The position numbers and the translations under genes were made by a program. The notes below the pieces were generated by a model that was not told where the DNA came from, searched no databases, and saw nothing but the letters and a program-made list of their open reading frames with translations. A stretch of 46,078 nucleotides of DNA. Source: Tritonibacter aquimaris (GTDB taxonomy: Bacteria > Pseudomonadota > Alphaproteobacteria > Rhodobacterales > Rhodobacteraceae). Shown here one piece after another: positions 24,496 through 33,066 of this stretch. Location: assembly GCF_009617595.1 (NCBI RefSeq), contig NZ_WIXK01000015.1:1-46078 (forward strand), read 5' to 3'. The first letter of the stretch is position 1; every line of letters starts with the position of its first letter.

Positions 24496-25074
24496 CTATC
24501 GCAGCACGCAGATCTCATCGCTTGCACGGATCACACCATCTTGCACGATGCGGCACAGAGCACCGCGCAGCCTTAACGCGCGATAGGGTTGATGATTGAT
24601 CCAGGCGAGGCTTTCTGCGCCGTAGCGTTCTTTCCACTTGATGCAGGCAGTGTTGAAATAATCGCTCACCTCGATCACCGCACTCCCAACCGCAAGCCGG
24701 GTGCCAACGGGCAAATTGGCCTCGCTCATATCAAGATCAGCCACCATCGTATCACCGGGATGCACGCTGTTTTGACGATCCCGCCAGCACAGGTCCATCA
24801 CCCGCAACGGCAAGATCGAGACCTGAATGCGTGGATCAGGGCTTCCATCCGCAAGCTTAAGCCACGGCGCTTTGGTCCAACGCTCCCCTTTGATGCCACC
24901 TGTAACGCTCAGCTCGATCTGTTCGGGGAATGCGCGTTGCCCGTAGCCTTCGCGAAAACACAGGCTTTCTATCGGAGCGCGATCTTTGGGGGCCGCCAGA
25001 ATATGCGGCAGCGCCGCGTCGCAGTCTTCGCGGCTGGCAAAAACAGTCTCAACAATAGGGGAGGCTATATTCAC
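24496..25074 (-). CDS. MOSC-domain protein
   Basis: 192 aa. The middle and C-terminal parts match MOSC (molybdenum cofactor sulfurase C-terminal) proteins: SVTGGIKGERW near residue 56, SVHPGDTMVADLDMSEANLPVGTRLAVG around 103-130, then IEVSDYFNTACIKW with Cys144 in the position of the conserved cysteine thought to ligate molybdenum in related proteins. It is smaller than YiiM/YcbX. The ATG overlaps the upstream nitroreductase stop by four bases, so it is the last gene of the bioMNY transcript. Function is probably Moco-dependent reduction of a small molecule; the substrate is unknown. Confidence 0.85.
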   Translation of the reverse strand: MNIASPIVETVFASREDCDAALPHILAAPKDRAPIESLCFREGYGQRAFPEQIELSVTGGIKGERWTKAPWLKLADGSPDPRIQVSILPLRVMDLCWRDRQNSVHPGDTMVADLDMSEANLPVGTRLAVGSAVIEVSDYFNTACIKWKERYGAESLAWINHQPYRALRLRGALCRIVQDGVIRASDEICVLR

Positions 25075-25763
25075 AAGGTGCCCTCTTCTTCAAAACCGCG
25101 AAAGCTGGTGAATTCATCCAGCGCGGCGCGGTCTGTGCGAAACTGGTTCACCGCCGCGTCACGATCCGGATGGCCCAGCGCGATGCCGCAAACCACCATT
25201 TCATCATTAGGCAGGCCAAGGTGTTGGTGAACGATCGGGCCGTAATTGGCGATTGCACCAATGCCGGTTGCCCCCAGACCTTCGCTTTCAGCAGCAAGCA
25301 GAAACCCCATCACCGCCATACCAAGATCCATAAAGCAGCCTTTGCCCATGTTGCGATCAATGGTGACAATGATCCCCACCGGCGCGCCAAAGAATTCATA
25401 GTTGCGATCAAATTGCGCCCGGCGTGCAGCAATATCGCGCCGTCCGATGCCCAGCGCAGAATAAAGCGCATAGCCCGCTGCACGTTGGCGCGCCTTGAGC
25501 GCGGCAGACATAGGACTGGGAAAGTAGGAATATTCCAGATCTATCGGTGTGCCATCTGCCGAGGCCGATTTCAGATCTCCGGTGAGCGCCGCCAAAGCTG
25601 CGCCCGTTAGCACATGAAACGCGCCCGGTTGCAGGTTGGCACCACTGGGGGCCATCCGTGCTGCGGTGCAGATGCGTTCCACAACAGAGCGCTCCACCCG
25701 GTCCTGTGTATAGGCCCGGGTGGAGCGTCGGTTTTTGATGAGTTCAGCGAACTCAGGCAGCAT
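25071..25763 (-). CDS. Nitroreductase-family flavoprotein
   Basis: About 230 aa from the ATG at 25763; an upstream frame to 25808 lies mostly inside bioY and is unlikely. Family motifs: KNRRSTRAYTQDRVERSVVERI with the FMN phosphate-binding R-R-S-x-R, then ARMAPSGANLQPGAFHVL, and DLGMAVMGFLLAAESEGLGATGIGAI near residues 155-180. Predicted to be a cytoplasmic FMN enzyme using NAD(P)H. It overlaps bioY by 11 bp and the MOSC gene by four, so expression is tied to biotin uptake. The natural substrate is unknown; BluB-type function is not supported by specific residues. Confidence 0.87.
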   Translation of the reverse strand: MLPEFAELIKNRRSTRAYTQDRVERSVVERICTAARMAPSGANLQPGAFHVLTGAALAALTGDLKSASADGTPIDLEYSYFPSPMSAALKARQRAAGYALYSALGIGRRDIAARRAQFDRNYEFFGAPVGIIVTIDRNMGKGCFMDLGMAVMGFLLAAESEGLGATGIGAIANYGPIVHQHLGLPNDEMVVCGIALGHPDRDAAVNQFRTDRAALDEFTSFRGFEEEGTL

Positions 25764-26310
25764 CAGAGCGCGACAGAACGCTGGACGGGCGTGCCTTATA
25801 CAGCGCACCAGTGATCAGACCTGCCAGAACTGCTTTGATCAGGTCACCCGGCATAAACGGTGCCATCGCAGTTAGTAGTGCTTCGCCAAGACCGGCGGGT
25901 TTTGCGACCATGTAATAGGGTACGGCCACCAGATAGAGCGCGCCAATACCACCAAGAACGGCAGCAACACCGGCAACAACAGTGACATTGCCACCTCTCC
26001 ATTTCTCCATCACAAAGCCAGCAACAAAGCCCGCCAGCGGATAGCCGTAATAAAAACCTGCCCAAGGCGTGGTGAAGACGCCAAGACCACCACGGCCACC
26101 AGCAAGCAACGGCAGGCCAGCAGCCACCAGAACAATGAACAGTGCCGCAGCCAATGCGCCACGTTTTGCACCCAAAACAGTGCCACACAGCATCAAACCA
26201 AGGGTCTGCGCAGTAATCGGGATGCCGCTGGCGAGGGTCAGTTTTGGCACCAGGCCAAGTGCTGCGATCAGCGCTGTGAACAGCGCAATAAGGACGACAT
26301 TGCGTTCCAT
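25753..26310 (-). CDS. bioY: Biotin ECF transporter substrate-binding S component BioY
   Basis: 185-aa integral membrane protein with about six hydrophobic spans. BioY hallmarks: the N-terminal ALFTALIAALGLVPKLTL, SGIPITAQTLGLMLCG, and the GGRGGLGVFTTPWAGFYYGYPLAGFVAG block near residues 70-97. The start is the ATG at 26310 with AAGGAG 10 bases upstream; the longer open frame runs into bioN. It binds biotin and docks to the BioMN energy-coupling module encoded immediately upstream in the same operon. Confidence 0.95.
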   Translation of the reverse strand: MERNVVLIALFTALIAALGLVPKLTLASGIPITAQTLGLMLCGTVLGAKRGALAAALFIVLVAAGLPLLAGGRGGLGVFTTPWAGFYYGYPLAGFVAGFVMEKWRGGNVTVVAGVAAVLGGIGALYLVAVPYYMVAKPAGLGEALLTAMAPFMPGDLIKAVLAGLITGALYKARPSSVLSRSDAA

Positions 26311-26311
26311 C

Positions 26312-26926
26312 TTAGGTCTCCTTGTTTTCCAGAATTCCTCCGCGGGCCCGCAATGCTTCGGCCAGATGGTCGGCATCGTCTAAAGCTAGCAAAGTAAAAG
26401 GTACAACCACGCGCCAACCAGCGCGACGTGGTGAGCGGGCGCGCCAGGCATCAGTTAGACGCTGCCCGTTTTCAACAAGCGTTGGCAGGATGCGAATGAC
26501 CAACGCAATCGCAAGCTCCATCGCCCGTGTATTCAGCCCGATGCGGCGCAAAGGGGTGGCGATCCAGCGGATCACTGCAATCATCTCGCTCAGCGCGGTG
26601 GTCATGGTCACAAGGTTTGCAAGCCCCACCGCTGTCACCAGACGCAGGATGATTTCAGCGCCTTCCAGATAGGTTGCCGTCACCCCATGCCAGAGCGCAA
26701 GAATCGCCAGAAACGGCCAGAGCACCTGCAAGCGTCGCATACCCGCGCGAAAGAACTGCCCCCCCGGCAGTGCATAGAGCACCAACATGACCAGCAGAGC
26801 CAAACCCTGCAGCCGCAGATCATGGAGCATAAACAGGAAAAACGTGCCAACGCCCAGCACTGCCAGTTTTATCCCGGCTGGCCAACTATGGGCGCGGGTT
26901 CTAACTGGCGAGGTGAGCGAGATCAT
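26312..26926 (-). CDS. bioN: Biotin ECF transporter transmembrane T component BioN
   Basis: 204-aa EcfT-family membrane protein with several hydrophobic spans. The two short Ala-Arg-x motifs used to couple to the ATPase are visible as WRARSPRR (about residue 162) and ALRARGG (near 194). It overlaps bioM by 26 bp at its 5' end and ends one base before the bioY start, giving the gene order bioM-bioN-bioY typical of alphaproteobacterial biotin uptake. Confidence 0.93.
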   Translation of the reverse strand: MISLTSPVRTRAHSWPAGIKLAVLGVGTFFLFMLHDLRLQGLALLVMLVLYALPGGQFFRAGMRRLQVLWPFLAILALWHGVTATYLEGAEIILRLVTAVGLANLVTMTTALSEMIAVIRWIATPLRRIGLNTRAMELAIALVIRILPTLVENGQRLTDAWRARSPRRAGWRVVVPFTLLALDDADHLAEALRARGGILENKET

Positions 26927-27629
26927 CGGCCTCTCCCTCGGAATACATTGTGGCCTGATAGGCCGCCATCACCACTCCATGTGGGCCAGTTTGGCGAATG
27001 CTGCCCTGATCGATCCAGACCAGTTGTTCATACTCAGCAAGGTCAGCGGGATCGTGGGTGATATGAAGCAAGCTGCCTTCATATAGCGCAAGATAACGAT
27101 TGAGCTGCGCGCGAGTTGGAATATCGAGCCCGGCAAAGGGTTCATCCAGAATCAAAAGTTTTGGCGCCATGGCCACGACCGCCATCATGCAAACCAGATG
27201 TTTTTGTCCCTGCGACAGCGTGTTGATATAGGCGTTGCGCCAATGGCTAAGTCCAAAACGCGCCAGCGCGGCATCCACCTGTTCAGACGCCTCTGCCTTG
27301 CTGTTGCCCTGCTGTTCCAGACCAAAGGCGATCTCTTCGCCCACTGTGGGGAAAATGATCTGATGTTCGGGGTTTTGAAACAGAATGCCCACTTCGGTCA
27401 GCGCGGCGCGGCGATCCTTGGCCAGATCATGGCCATTGATTGTTATGCTGCCTGAACTTGGCGCAACAAGCCCCGCCAGCAGGCGCGCAAACGTGGATTT
27501 ACCGGACCCATTGCGGCCAACAACGCCAATGCGGCGTTCCGTGATATTCAGGGAAATGTCGCGCAGCACTTCTTTGCCTTCAATGGCAAACCCCAATGCT
27601 TCAACTTCAATCCGGCTTGGCAAAACCAT
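26901..27629 (-). CDS. bioM: Biotin ECF transporter ATPase BioM
   Basis: 242-aa ABC ATPase. Walker A is GRNGSGKST (about residue 38), the Q-loop region is ILFQNPEHQI, the signature reads LSQGQKHLV and Walker B is LLILDEPFAGLD with a following ITHDP switch. The Q-N-P-E-x-Q block is characteristic of ECF-type ATPases. The ATG is preceded by AAAGGGG at 7 bases. It is first gene of a five-gene run (bioM-bioN-bioY-nitroreductase-MOSC), with tandem BioR-like palindromes 62-104 bp upstream. Confidence 0.94.
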   Translation of the reverse strand: MVLPSRIEVEALGFAIEGKEVLRDISLNITERRIGVVGRNGSGKSTFARLLAGLVAPSSGSITINGHDLAKDRRAALTEVGILFQNPEHQIIFPTVGEEIAFGLEQQGNSKAEASEQVDAALARFGLSHWRNAYINTLSQGQKHLVCMMAVVAMAPKLLILDEPFAGLDIPTRAQLNRYLALYEGSLLHITHDPADLAEYEQLVWIDQGSIRQTGPHGVVMAAYQATMYSEGEADDLAHLAS

Positions 27630-27690
27630 GACCGCACCCCTTTACACCGACCGTTTGACACGCCCCTGCGAAGTAGGATTGCGCCCTTGG

Positions 27691-27705
27691 ATAATCATAG
27701 ATTAT
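27691..27705. promoter_or_regulatory. BioR-like operator, copy 1
   Basis: ATAATC-ATA-GATTAT is a perfect 6-bp inverted repeat around 3 bases, 62 bp upstream of bioM. The inner TCATAGATTA matches the published alphaproteobacterial BioR consensus TTATMKATAA at 8 of 10 positions (TTATAGATAA variant). On the minus strand it contains TATGAT, a -10-like hexamer. Assignment to BioR is inference. Confidence 0.5.
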
Positions 27706-27718
27706 TTGCACAACGCAT

Positions 27719-27733
27719 AAAATCATAGATTAT
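27719..27733. promoter_or_regulatory. BioR-like operator, copy 2
   Basis: AAAATCATAGATTAT differs from copy 1 at one base and lies exactly 28 bp further upstream of bioM, close to three helical turns. The downstream TTTxCA context is also shared, so the duplication extends over about 20 bp. Confidence 0.5.
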
Positions 27734-28039
27734 TTACATCTTCGGCACGCAGCCATGCCGATTTAGGCTTCAAATTGCAAGTGATTTAGCTGTTCCCACC
27801 CGCCCAGGCCGCTAAAAACCCATGTTCTACAGATAATTTTACTGCGCCACCGCGCTCTCCGGCGCGGTGAACTGAAACTGAAGAGGGCCGTTGCATAGGT
27901 AGATTCGCGCTTTTTCTCATACCAACGAAACCGTGAAGAGCATCACATCGACATATAAGTTTAACTTGGACACAACACTGTCCTGGCATGACCAGGTTGC
28001 ACCTCATTCCGTCATGGCCATCGCTGAGGAGAGCGCAAG

Positions 28040-29284
28040 ATGAACCTAATGTCCCCGGCACCGCAGCCACAGATTGGTGCTTTGTTTGATCGCACCCGTG
28101 CGCGCAGCATTACACTCACTGCGCCGCTCTCGCCCGAAGATATGATGCTGCAATCAATGATGGATGCAAGTCCGGCGAAATGGCATCTGGCGCACACAAC
28201 ATGGTTCTTTGAGGAATTCATTCTCAGCAAATACCGCAGCGGCTATCAATCGCCCGATGATCGCTTCGCGCGGCTGTTCAATTCATACTATGTGCAGGCC
28301 GGACCGCGCCACGCCCGCAACCAGCGAGGATTGATCTCACGACCATCGGTATCAGATGTGCTGTCATACCGCGCCTATGTGGATGAGGCGTTGATTGCGC
28401 TGATTGCAGAAGAACGTGCGGATCAAAGCGAAATCCATGCGCTGGTAGAACTTGGCTGCCATCATGAAATGCAACATCAGGAGCTTTTGGTTACCGACTT
28501 GCTGCATGGGCTTTCACACAACCCGCTGCTACCGGCCTATCAAACAGTGCCGGATCAAACGAATGTTGCTGCGCCCGAGCTGTCATTTCAAAGCCATGAC
28601 GCCGGGCTCGTCGACATCGGCTATCAGGGATCGGGCTTTCACTATGATTGCGAAGCGCCGCGCCACAAAACCTATGTCGCGCCCTTTGCCATCGCCAATC
28701 GGCCAGTGAGCAATCGTGATTGGATCGCCTTCATGGAAGATGGCGGCTATGAAAACGCGGTCCTATGGCTGATGGATGGCTTTGCGCGCAATCAGCGCGA
28801 AGACTGGCAACACCCGCTATATTGGTGGCAACAAGATGGGGCCTGGTGGACGTTTACCTTGAATGGCGCACAGCTGGTCAATCTCGACGCCCCCGTCGTG
28901 CATGTCAGCTATTATGAGGCGGATGCCTTTGCCCGTTGGGCAGGGGCACGGCTACCTACTGAGGCTGAACATGAAATCGCCTTCCGCGGCAGCGCGATTG
29001 ACGGAAATTTCATGGATCAAGGTATACTCCAGCCGAAACCAGGCGCTGGCATCTGGGGCGATGTGTGGGAATGGACGCAATCGCCGTTCACTCCCTACCC
29101 CGGCTTTCGCCCCCCTGAAGGAGCAATTGGTGAATACAACGGCAAGTTCATGGTCAATCAATTTGTGATGCGTGGCGGCTCATGTGCCACCGTGCGCGAA
29201 CAGATGCGCCCAAGCTACCGCACCTTCTTTTACCCGCATCAGCGTTGGCAGATGATGGGCCTGCGCCTCGCCAAGGATCTTTGA
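28040..29284 (+). CDS. egtB: Ergothioneine biosynthesis sulfoxide synthase EgtB
   Basis: 414-aa non-heme iron enzyme that joins a cysteine-derived thiol to trimethylhistidine (hercynine). The N-terminal DinB-like domain holds the iron ligands in WHLAHTTWFFEEF (His52) and HHEMQHQEL (near 139-147). The C-terminal FGE-sulfatase/C-type-lectin-like domain runs from about 190, with RPVSNRDWIAFMEDGGY, ARLPTEAEHEIAFRG, GDVWEWTQSPF and VMRGGSCAT. GGAG lies 8 bases before the ATG. egtD starts 1 bp after its stop codon. Because no egtA or egtC is adjacent, the thiol donor (cysteine or gamma-glutamylcysteine) cannot be decided. Confidence 0.95.
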   Translation: MNLMSPAPQPQIGALFDRTRARSITLTAPLSPEDMMLQSMMDASPAKWHLAHTTWFFEEFILSKYRSGYQSPDDRFARLFNSYYVQAGPRHARNQRGLISRPSVSDVLSYRAYVDEALIALIAEERADQSEIHALVELGCHHEMQHQELLVTDLLHGLSHNPLLPAYQTVPDQTNVAAPELSFQSHDAGLVDIGYQGSGFHYDCEAPRHKTYVAPFAIANRPVSNRDWIAFMEDGGYENAVLWLMDGFARNQREDWQHPLYWWQQDGAWWTFTLNGAQLVNLDAPVVHVSYYEADAFARWAGARLPTEAEHEIAFRGSAIDGNFMDQGILQPKPGAGIWGDVWEWTQSPFTPYPGFRPPEGAIGEYNGKFMVNQFVMRGGSCATVREQMRPSYRTFFYPHQRWQMMGLRLAKDL

Positions 29285-29285
29285 C

Positions 29286-30224
29286 ATGAGCAAATCAGCC
29301 CTGACCAATATCGCGCTGGCAAATTCGGCGCTGCACACCCTGTCACAGCCGCAAAAATCGCTCGAGAGCAAATGGTTCTATGACCATTACGGCAGTGAAT
29401 TGTTTGAACAGATCACCAAACTGCCAGAATACTATCCAACCCGCACGGAAACCGCGATTTTGCAACAGAATGCCGCAACTTTGGCGGCACTGATCCCGCC
29501 TGGCAGTGTTTTGGTTGAACTGGGCAGCGGTTCCAGCACAAAAACCCGCTTGTTGTTGGATGCGGCTCCACAGCTTTTTGCCTATGCGCCGCTGGATATT
29601 TCTGGGCCGTTTCTGCACCAGATCGCAGCCCCTTTGCGCAAGGCTTATCCGCATCTTCATATCATCCCAATTGTGGGCGATTTCATGCAGCCGTTTTTGC
29701 TGCCATCACAGATCGAAACCCGCAGAAAAGTTGCGTTTTTCCCAGGATCCACCATCGGAAATCTTGAACCCAAGTCTGCTGTGGACCTGCTCAAACGGGT
29801 GCGCGCGATTGAAAATATCGATGCGCTCATTCTGGGGGCGGATCTGGTCAAGGATGAAAAGCGACTGGTTGATGCCTATGATGACAGTGCAGGGGTGACT
29901 GCAGCATTTAACCTCAACCTCCTCGCGCGGCTCAACCGTGAGGCCAAAGCTAACTTTTCGCTTGAGGATTTTCATCATAAGGCGCTTTGGAACCCTGAAG
30001 ATGAACGGATCGAAATGCATCTGATCAGTAACAAGGCGCAGACCGTGCATTTGATGGGACAAGTTGTTCAGTTCGCAGCGGGCGAGACCATACATACCGA
30101 AAACAGCCATAAATACCGCCAAAGCACCTTGCAAAAGCTGGCGACGCAGGCGGGCTGGTCTCTGACTGAACACCTGGTTGATGCCCAAGGTGATTTCTCA
30201 GTTAATCTGCTGCGTGCTCAATAA
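29286..30224 (+). CDS. egtD: L-histidine N-alpha-methyltransferase EgtD
   Basis: 312-aa SAM-dependent enzyme that trimethylates histidine to hercynine, the first ergothioneine step. Family blocks: SLESKWFYDHYGSELFEQIT near residue 26, ITKLPEYYPTRTETAIL, the SAM loop VELGSGSSTKTRLLLDA (about 76), FFPGSTIGNLEP near 155, and the C-terminal ENSHKYRQSTLQKLATQAGW. Length matches the family. It follows egtB directly and the pair is closed by a terminator downstream. Confidence 0.95.
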   Translation: MSKSALTNIALANSALHTLSQPQKSLESKWFYDHYGSELFEQITKLPEYYPTRTETAILQQNAATLAALIPPGSVLVELGSGSSTKTRLLLDAAPQLFAYAPLDISGPFLHQIAAPLRKAYPHLHIIPIVGDFMQPFLLPSQIETRRKVAFFPGSTIGNLEPKSAVDLLKRVRAIENIDALILGADLVKDEKRLVDAYDDSAGVTAAFNLNLLARLNREAKANFSLEDFHHKALWNPEDERIEMHLISNKAQTVHLMGQVVQFAAGETIHTENSHKYRQSTLQKLATQAGWSLTEHLVDAQGDFSVNLLRAQ

Positions 30225-30387
30225 ACGATCGTTAGAGCAGGCCTGCGTATTCTTGCATGCATACTCGACTTCGCGGCCCATATCTGGGTTTCTGCGATCT
30301 GTCGATCACAGCCTCGTGCCATCAGGAGTTGGCCGTGAAGTTGGTGTGAGACTGGGCAAATCTTTCTAAGACTGCCAGTATGAACCC

Positions 30388-30424
30388 AAAAGGCCAGCGA
30401 AGATGTCGCTGGCCCTTTGTTTTT
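30388..30424. terminator. Bidirectional terminator between egtD and the peptide ABC operon
   Basis: GGCCAGCGA (30392-30400) and TCGCTGGCC (30406-30414) form a perfect 9-bp stem with a 5-base loop. On the plus strand CTTTGTTTTT follows; on the minus strand TTTTGGG follows. It can end both the egtBD transcript and the peptide transporter operon that converges on it. Confidence 0.88.
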
Positions 30425-30439
30425 AGCTATAGCCGTCAA

Positions 30440-32131
30440 TCAGTTGGCGATCTGCGCCAGTCGTGGCATCAGTTTCAGCAGATGCTGAGTATATTCGGCT
30501 TGCGGATCCTCAAACAGACCCTCTGCCTCCTGAACCTCAACCATTTTACCGCGCTGCATAACACCAACGCGATCACACATCTGGCGCACGACAGCAAGAT
30601 CGTGACTGATGAACAGCATGGTGAGGCCGAGATGTTCTTGCAAATCCTTCAAGATATTGAGGATCTGCGCCTGAATGGACACATCCAACGCACTGGTGGG
30701 CTCATCGCAGATCAGGAAACGCGGCTGGGTCGCAAGCGCCCGCGCAATGGAGATCCGCTGACGCTGGCCGCCAGAAAATTCATGCGGGTATTTGCGGTAG
30801 GCGTCGCTTGCAAGGCCAACCTTATCAAGCAGTTCGCGCACGCGGGGCGCGGTTTCCCCCTTGCTGAGGATCTTGTGGTGGATCAACGGCTCGGCCACGA
30901 TATCACCAACTTTCATGCGGGGATTTAGGCTTGAAAACGGATCCTGGAAGATCATCTGGATCTGACGACGATAATCTGCCAGCCCCTCGGCATCAAGGTT
31001 GGTCACATCCTTGCCGTCAAACAGAACTTCGCCACCGTCGGTGTCATAAAGCGTGGCGATCATCCGTGCGACGGTGGATTTACCAGAGCCACTTTCGCCC
31101 ACAATGCCAAAGACCTCGCCATCTTTGATATCAAAGCTGACACCATCAACCGCAGTGAAGTATTTGCGTTGAGACGGGAAGATCGAAGACTTCTCGATAA
31201 AGCGTTTGGTCAGGCCTTTCACCTGCAGCAATGTGCCGGATTGAGATTTCACCGAGCGGTCCCAGTTGCGGGCGAGATCATCGATCTTGAACACGGTTTC
31301 ACGGCCGCCATAACTCACCTGCGGGAAGCGGTGCAGTTTGACATGGGGGCGCGGAACTGCCGAGATCAGCGATTTGGTGTATTCATGTTCTGGCGCACCG
31401 AGGATCTGATCAGTGGTGCCGCTTTCGACCACTTTGCCGGAATACATCACGGTAACCTGCTCGGTTGTATCCGCGATTACCCCCATATCGTGGGTCACAA
31501 GGATCACACCGATCTGGCGCTCATCGGCGAGTTTTTTAATAAGATCCAGCACCTGCGCCTGAATAGAAACATCCAGTGCGGTTGTGGGCTCATCCGCAAC
31601 AATCACCGAGGGCTCTGAGCAGAGCGCCAGCGCAATGACCACCCGTTGACGCATACCCCCAGAGAACTGATGCGGGTACTGGTTGAAGCGTTCAGGCGGG
31701 TTCGGGATCGACACCGCCTCCAAAAGCTCGAGCGCGCGCGCCTTGGCATCTGCGTTCGACAGGCCCAAATGCAACTGGATCGTTTCAACCAGCTGCTCGC
31801 CAATCGTGAACAACGGGTTCAGCGAGGTCAGCGGATCCTGAAAGATCATCGCGATCTCTTTGCCGCGGATACGACGTTTTTCCTCTGGGTCAAGGTTGTC
31901 GATACGACGCCCTTTCAACCAGATTTCCCCTTCAGCGATATGGGCAGGAGCATCAAGCAGACCAATCACCGCGTTACCGGTCATGGATTTGCCTGCACCG
32001 CTTTCGCCAACCACGCCACGAATTTCACCGGGACGGATATCATAGCTGACCCCTTCCACCGGTTTGAAAATACCGTGCCGGGTGGGGATTTCGACGGTCA
32101 GGTTGCGGATGGATAGAATAGGTTCAGACAT
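30440..32131 (-). CDS. Peptide/oligopeptide ABC transporter, fused double ATPase (DppD-DppF type)
   Basis: 563 aa containing two complete ABC ATPase domains. Domain 1 (about 1-265): GESGAGKS, FSGGMRQRVVIALAL, VIVADEPTTALD. Domain 2 (about 300-560): GESGSGKS, FSGGQRQRISIARAL, FLICDEPTSALD. Each is followed by an oligopeptide-type C-terminal extension. The fusion takes the place of separate DppD and DppF subunits and is common in alphaproteobacteria. The start shares one base with the permease stop, so it is the last gene of a four-gene operon (binding protein, two permeases, ATPase). The transported substrate is probably a peptide or similar; specificity is unknown. Confidence 0.95.
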   Translation of the reverse strand: MSEPILSIRNLTVEIPTRHGIFKPVEGVSYDIRPGEIRGVVGESGAGKSMTGNAVIGLLDAPAHIAEGEIWLKGRRIDNLDPEEKRRIRGKEIAMIFQDPLTSLNPLFTIGEQLVETIQLHLGLSNADAKARALELLEAVSIPNPPERFNQYPHQFSGGMRQRVVIALALCSEPSVIVADEPTTALDVSIQAQVLDLIKKLADERQIGVILVTHDMGVIADTTEQVTVMYSGKVVESGTTDQILGAPEHEYTKSLISAVPRPHVKLHRFPQVSYGGRETVFKIDDLARNWDRSVKSQSGTLLQVKGLTKRFIEKSSIFPSQRKYFTAVDGVSFDIKDGEVFGIVGESGSGKSTVARMIATLYDTDGGEVLFDGKDVTNLDAEGLADYRRQIQMIFQDPFSSLNPRMKVGDIVAEPLIHHKILSKGETAPRVRELLDKVGLASDAYRKYPHEFSGGQRQRISIARALATQPRFLICDEPTSALDVSIQAQILNILKDLQEHLGLTMLFISHDLAVVRQMCDRVGVMQRGKMVEVQEAEGLFEDPQAEYTQHLLKLMPRLAQIAN

Positions 32132-33066
32132 TATTTCAGCCTCGGGTTCAACGCGTCACGCAGCCAGTCGCCCAGCAGGTTTACCGACAGGGCCAGCGCC
32201 AAAAGGGTGCAGGCCGGGAAGAAAAGGATCCACCATTCGCCAGAGAACAGGAACTGCTGACCCACGCGGATCAGAGTGCCAAGCGACGGTTGGGTCGGCG
32301 GTGCGCCAACGCCAAGGAAGGAAAGCGTCGCCTCAGCAATGATGGCCAATGCAAGCGAAATGGTCGCAATCACCAGAACCGGTGAAATCACATTTGGCAG
32401 GATGTGACGCAGCATAATCACGATCGAGGGGCGGCCAATCAAACGGGCTGCAGATACATAATCTTTGCCCCGCTCGACCAAAGTCGCGCCGCGAACAACG
32501 CGGGCAAACTGCACCCAGTCCGAAAGGCCAATCGCCAAGATCAGCACCCAGATCGCCATCTGATCACGGTATTCAATTGGAGTGATGCCCTTGGCGATGC
32601 CAAAAATAAGCATTGCAACAAGGATGGATGGGAAGGTCAGCTGCACGTCAGCTGCGCGCATGATCACAGTGTCAGTCCAGCCACCAAGGTAGCCCGCCAA
32701 CAGGCCCAAAACGATGCCTAAAACCATGGCAAACAGCACCGCAGACACGCCAACAAAGAGCGAGATGCGCATGCCATAGAGGATGGTTGAAAACACATCG
32801 CGGCCCTGATCATCCGTGCCAAGCAGGAAGTTCTCACCGGTAAAGGCGTTGTCCTGCATCGGCGGCGTAAACCCATTCATCAGGTTCAACCCCGCCGGAT
32901 CAAACGGGTTGGTGGTGGCGACCAGTGGCGCAAACACAGCAGCCAGGATCAACAACAGCGCAACAGCAGCAGAAACAACAGCAACTGGCGAGGTGCGAAA
33001 TGCGTAGAACAGATCGCTGTCCAGCATACGGCGCATGCGGCTCGGGGGTGTGGTTTGTTCGGTCAT
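32131..33066 (-). CDS. Peptide-type ABC transporter permease (DppC-like)
   Basis: 311-aa inner-membrane protein. An N-terminal OppC-like segment with one span (about 28-50) precedes the main permease domain; the cytoplasmic coupling loop reads EYVSAARLIGRPS-like (here DYVSAARLIGRPSIVIMLRHILPN, about residues 200-223). The FLLGTDDQGRDVFSTILYGMRISLFVG stretch near 83-110 is typical of DppC. Its ends overlap the neighbouring genes by one base each. Confidence 0.93.
   Translation of the reverse strand: MTEQTTPPSRMRRMLDSDLFYAFRTSPVAVVSAAVALLLILAAVFAPLVATTNPFDPAGLNLMNGFTPPMQDNAFTGENFLLGTDDQGRDVFSTILYGMRISLFVGVSAVLFAMVLGIVLGLLAGYLGGWTDTVIMRAADVQLTFPSILVAMLIFGIAKGITPIEYRDQMAIWVLILAIGLSDWVQFARVVRGATLVERGKDYVSAARLIGRPSIVIMLRHILPNVISPVLVIATISLALAIIAEATLSFLGVGAPPTQPSLGTLIRVGQQFLFSGEWWILFFPACTLLALALSVNLLGDWLRDALNPRLK

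Larger units (their letters stand above)
27630..28039. other. Divergent gap between bioM and egtB
   Basis: 410 bp without a supportable gene. The bioM-proximal part holds two palindromic operator-like boxes (described separately). A perfect 8-bp GC hairpin (CACCGCGC 27848-27855 / GCGCGGTG 27862-27869) without T tract lies in the middle; its role is unclear. The egtB-proximal part is AT-rich and probably contains the egtB promoter, but I see no convincing -35/-10 pair. Confidence 0.5.

Noticed and set aside
27848-27869. GC hairpin between bioM and egtB as a terminator
   Set aside because: No T tract on either strand and both flanking genes are divergent, so no transcript should end there.
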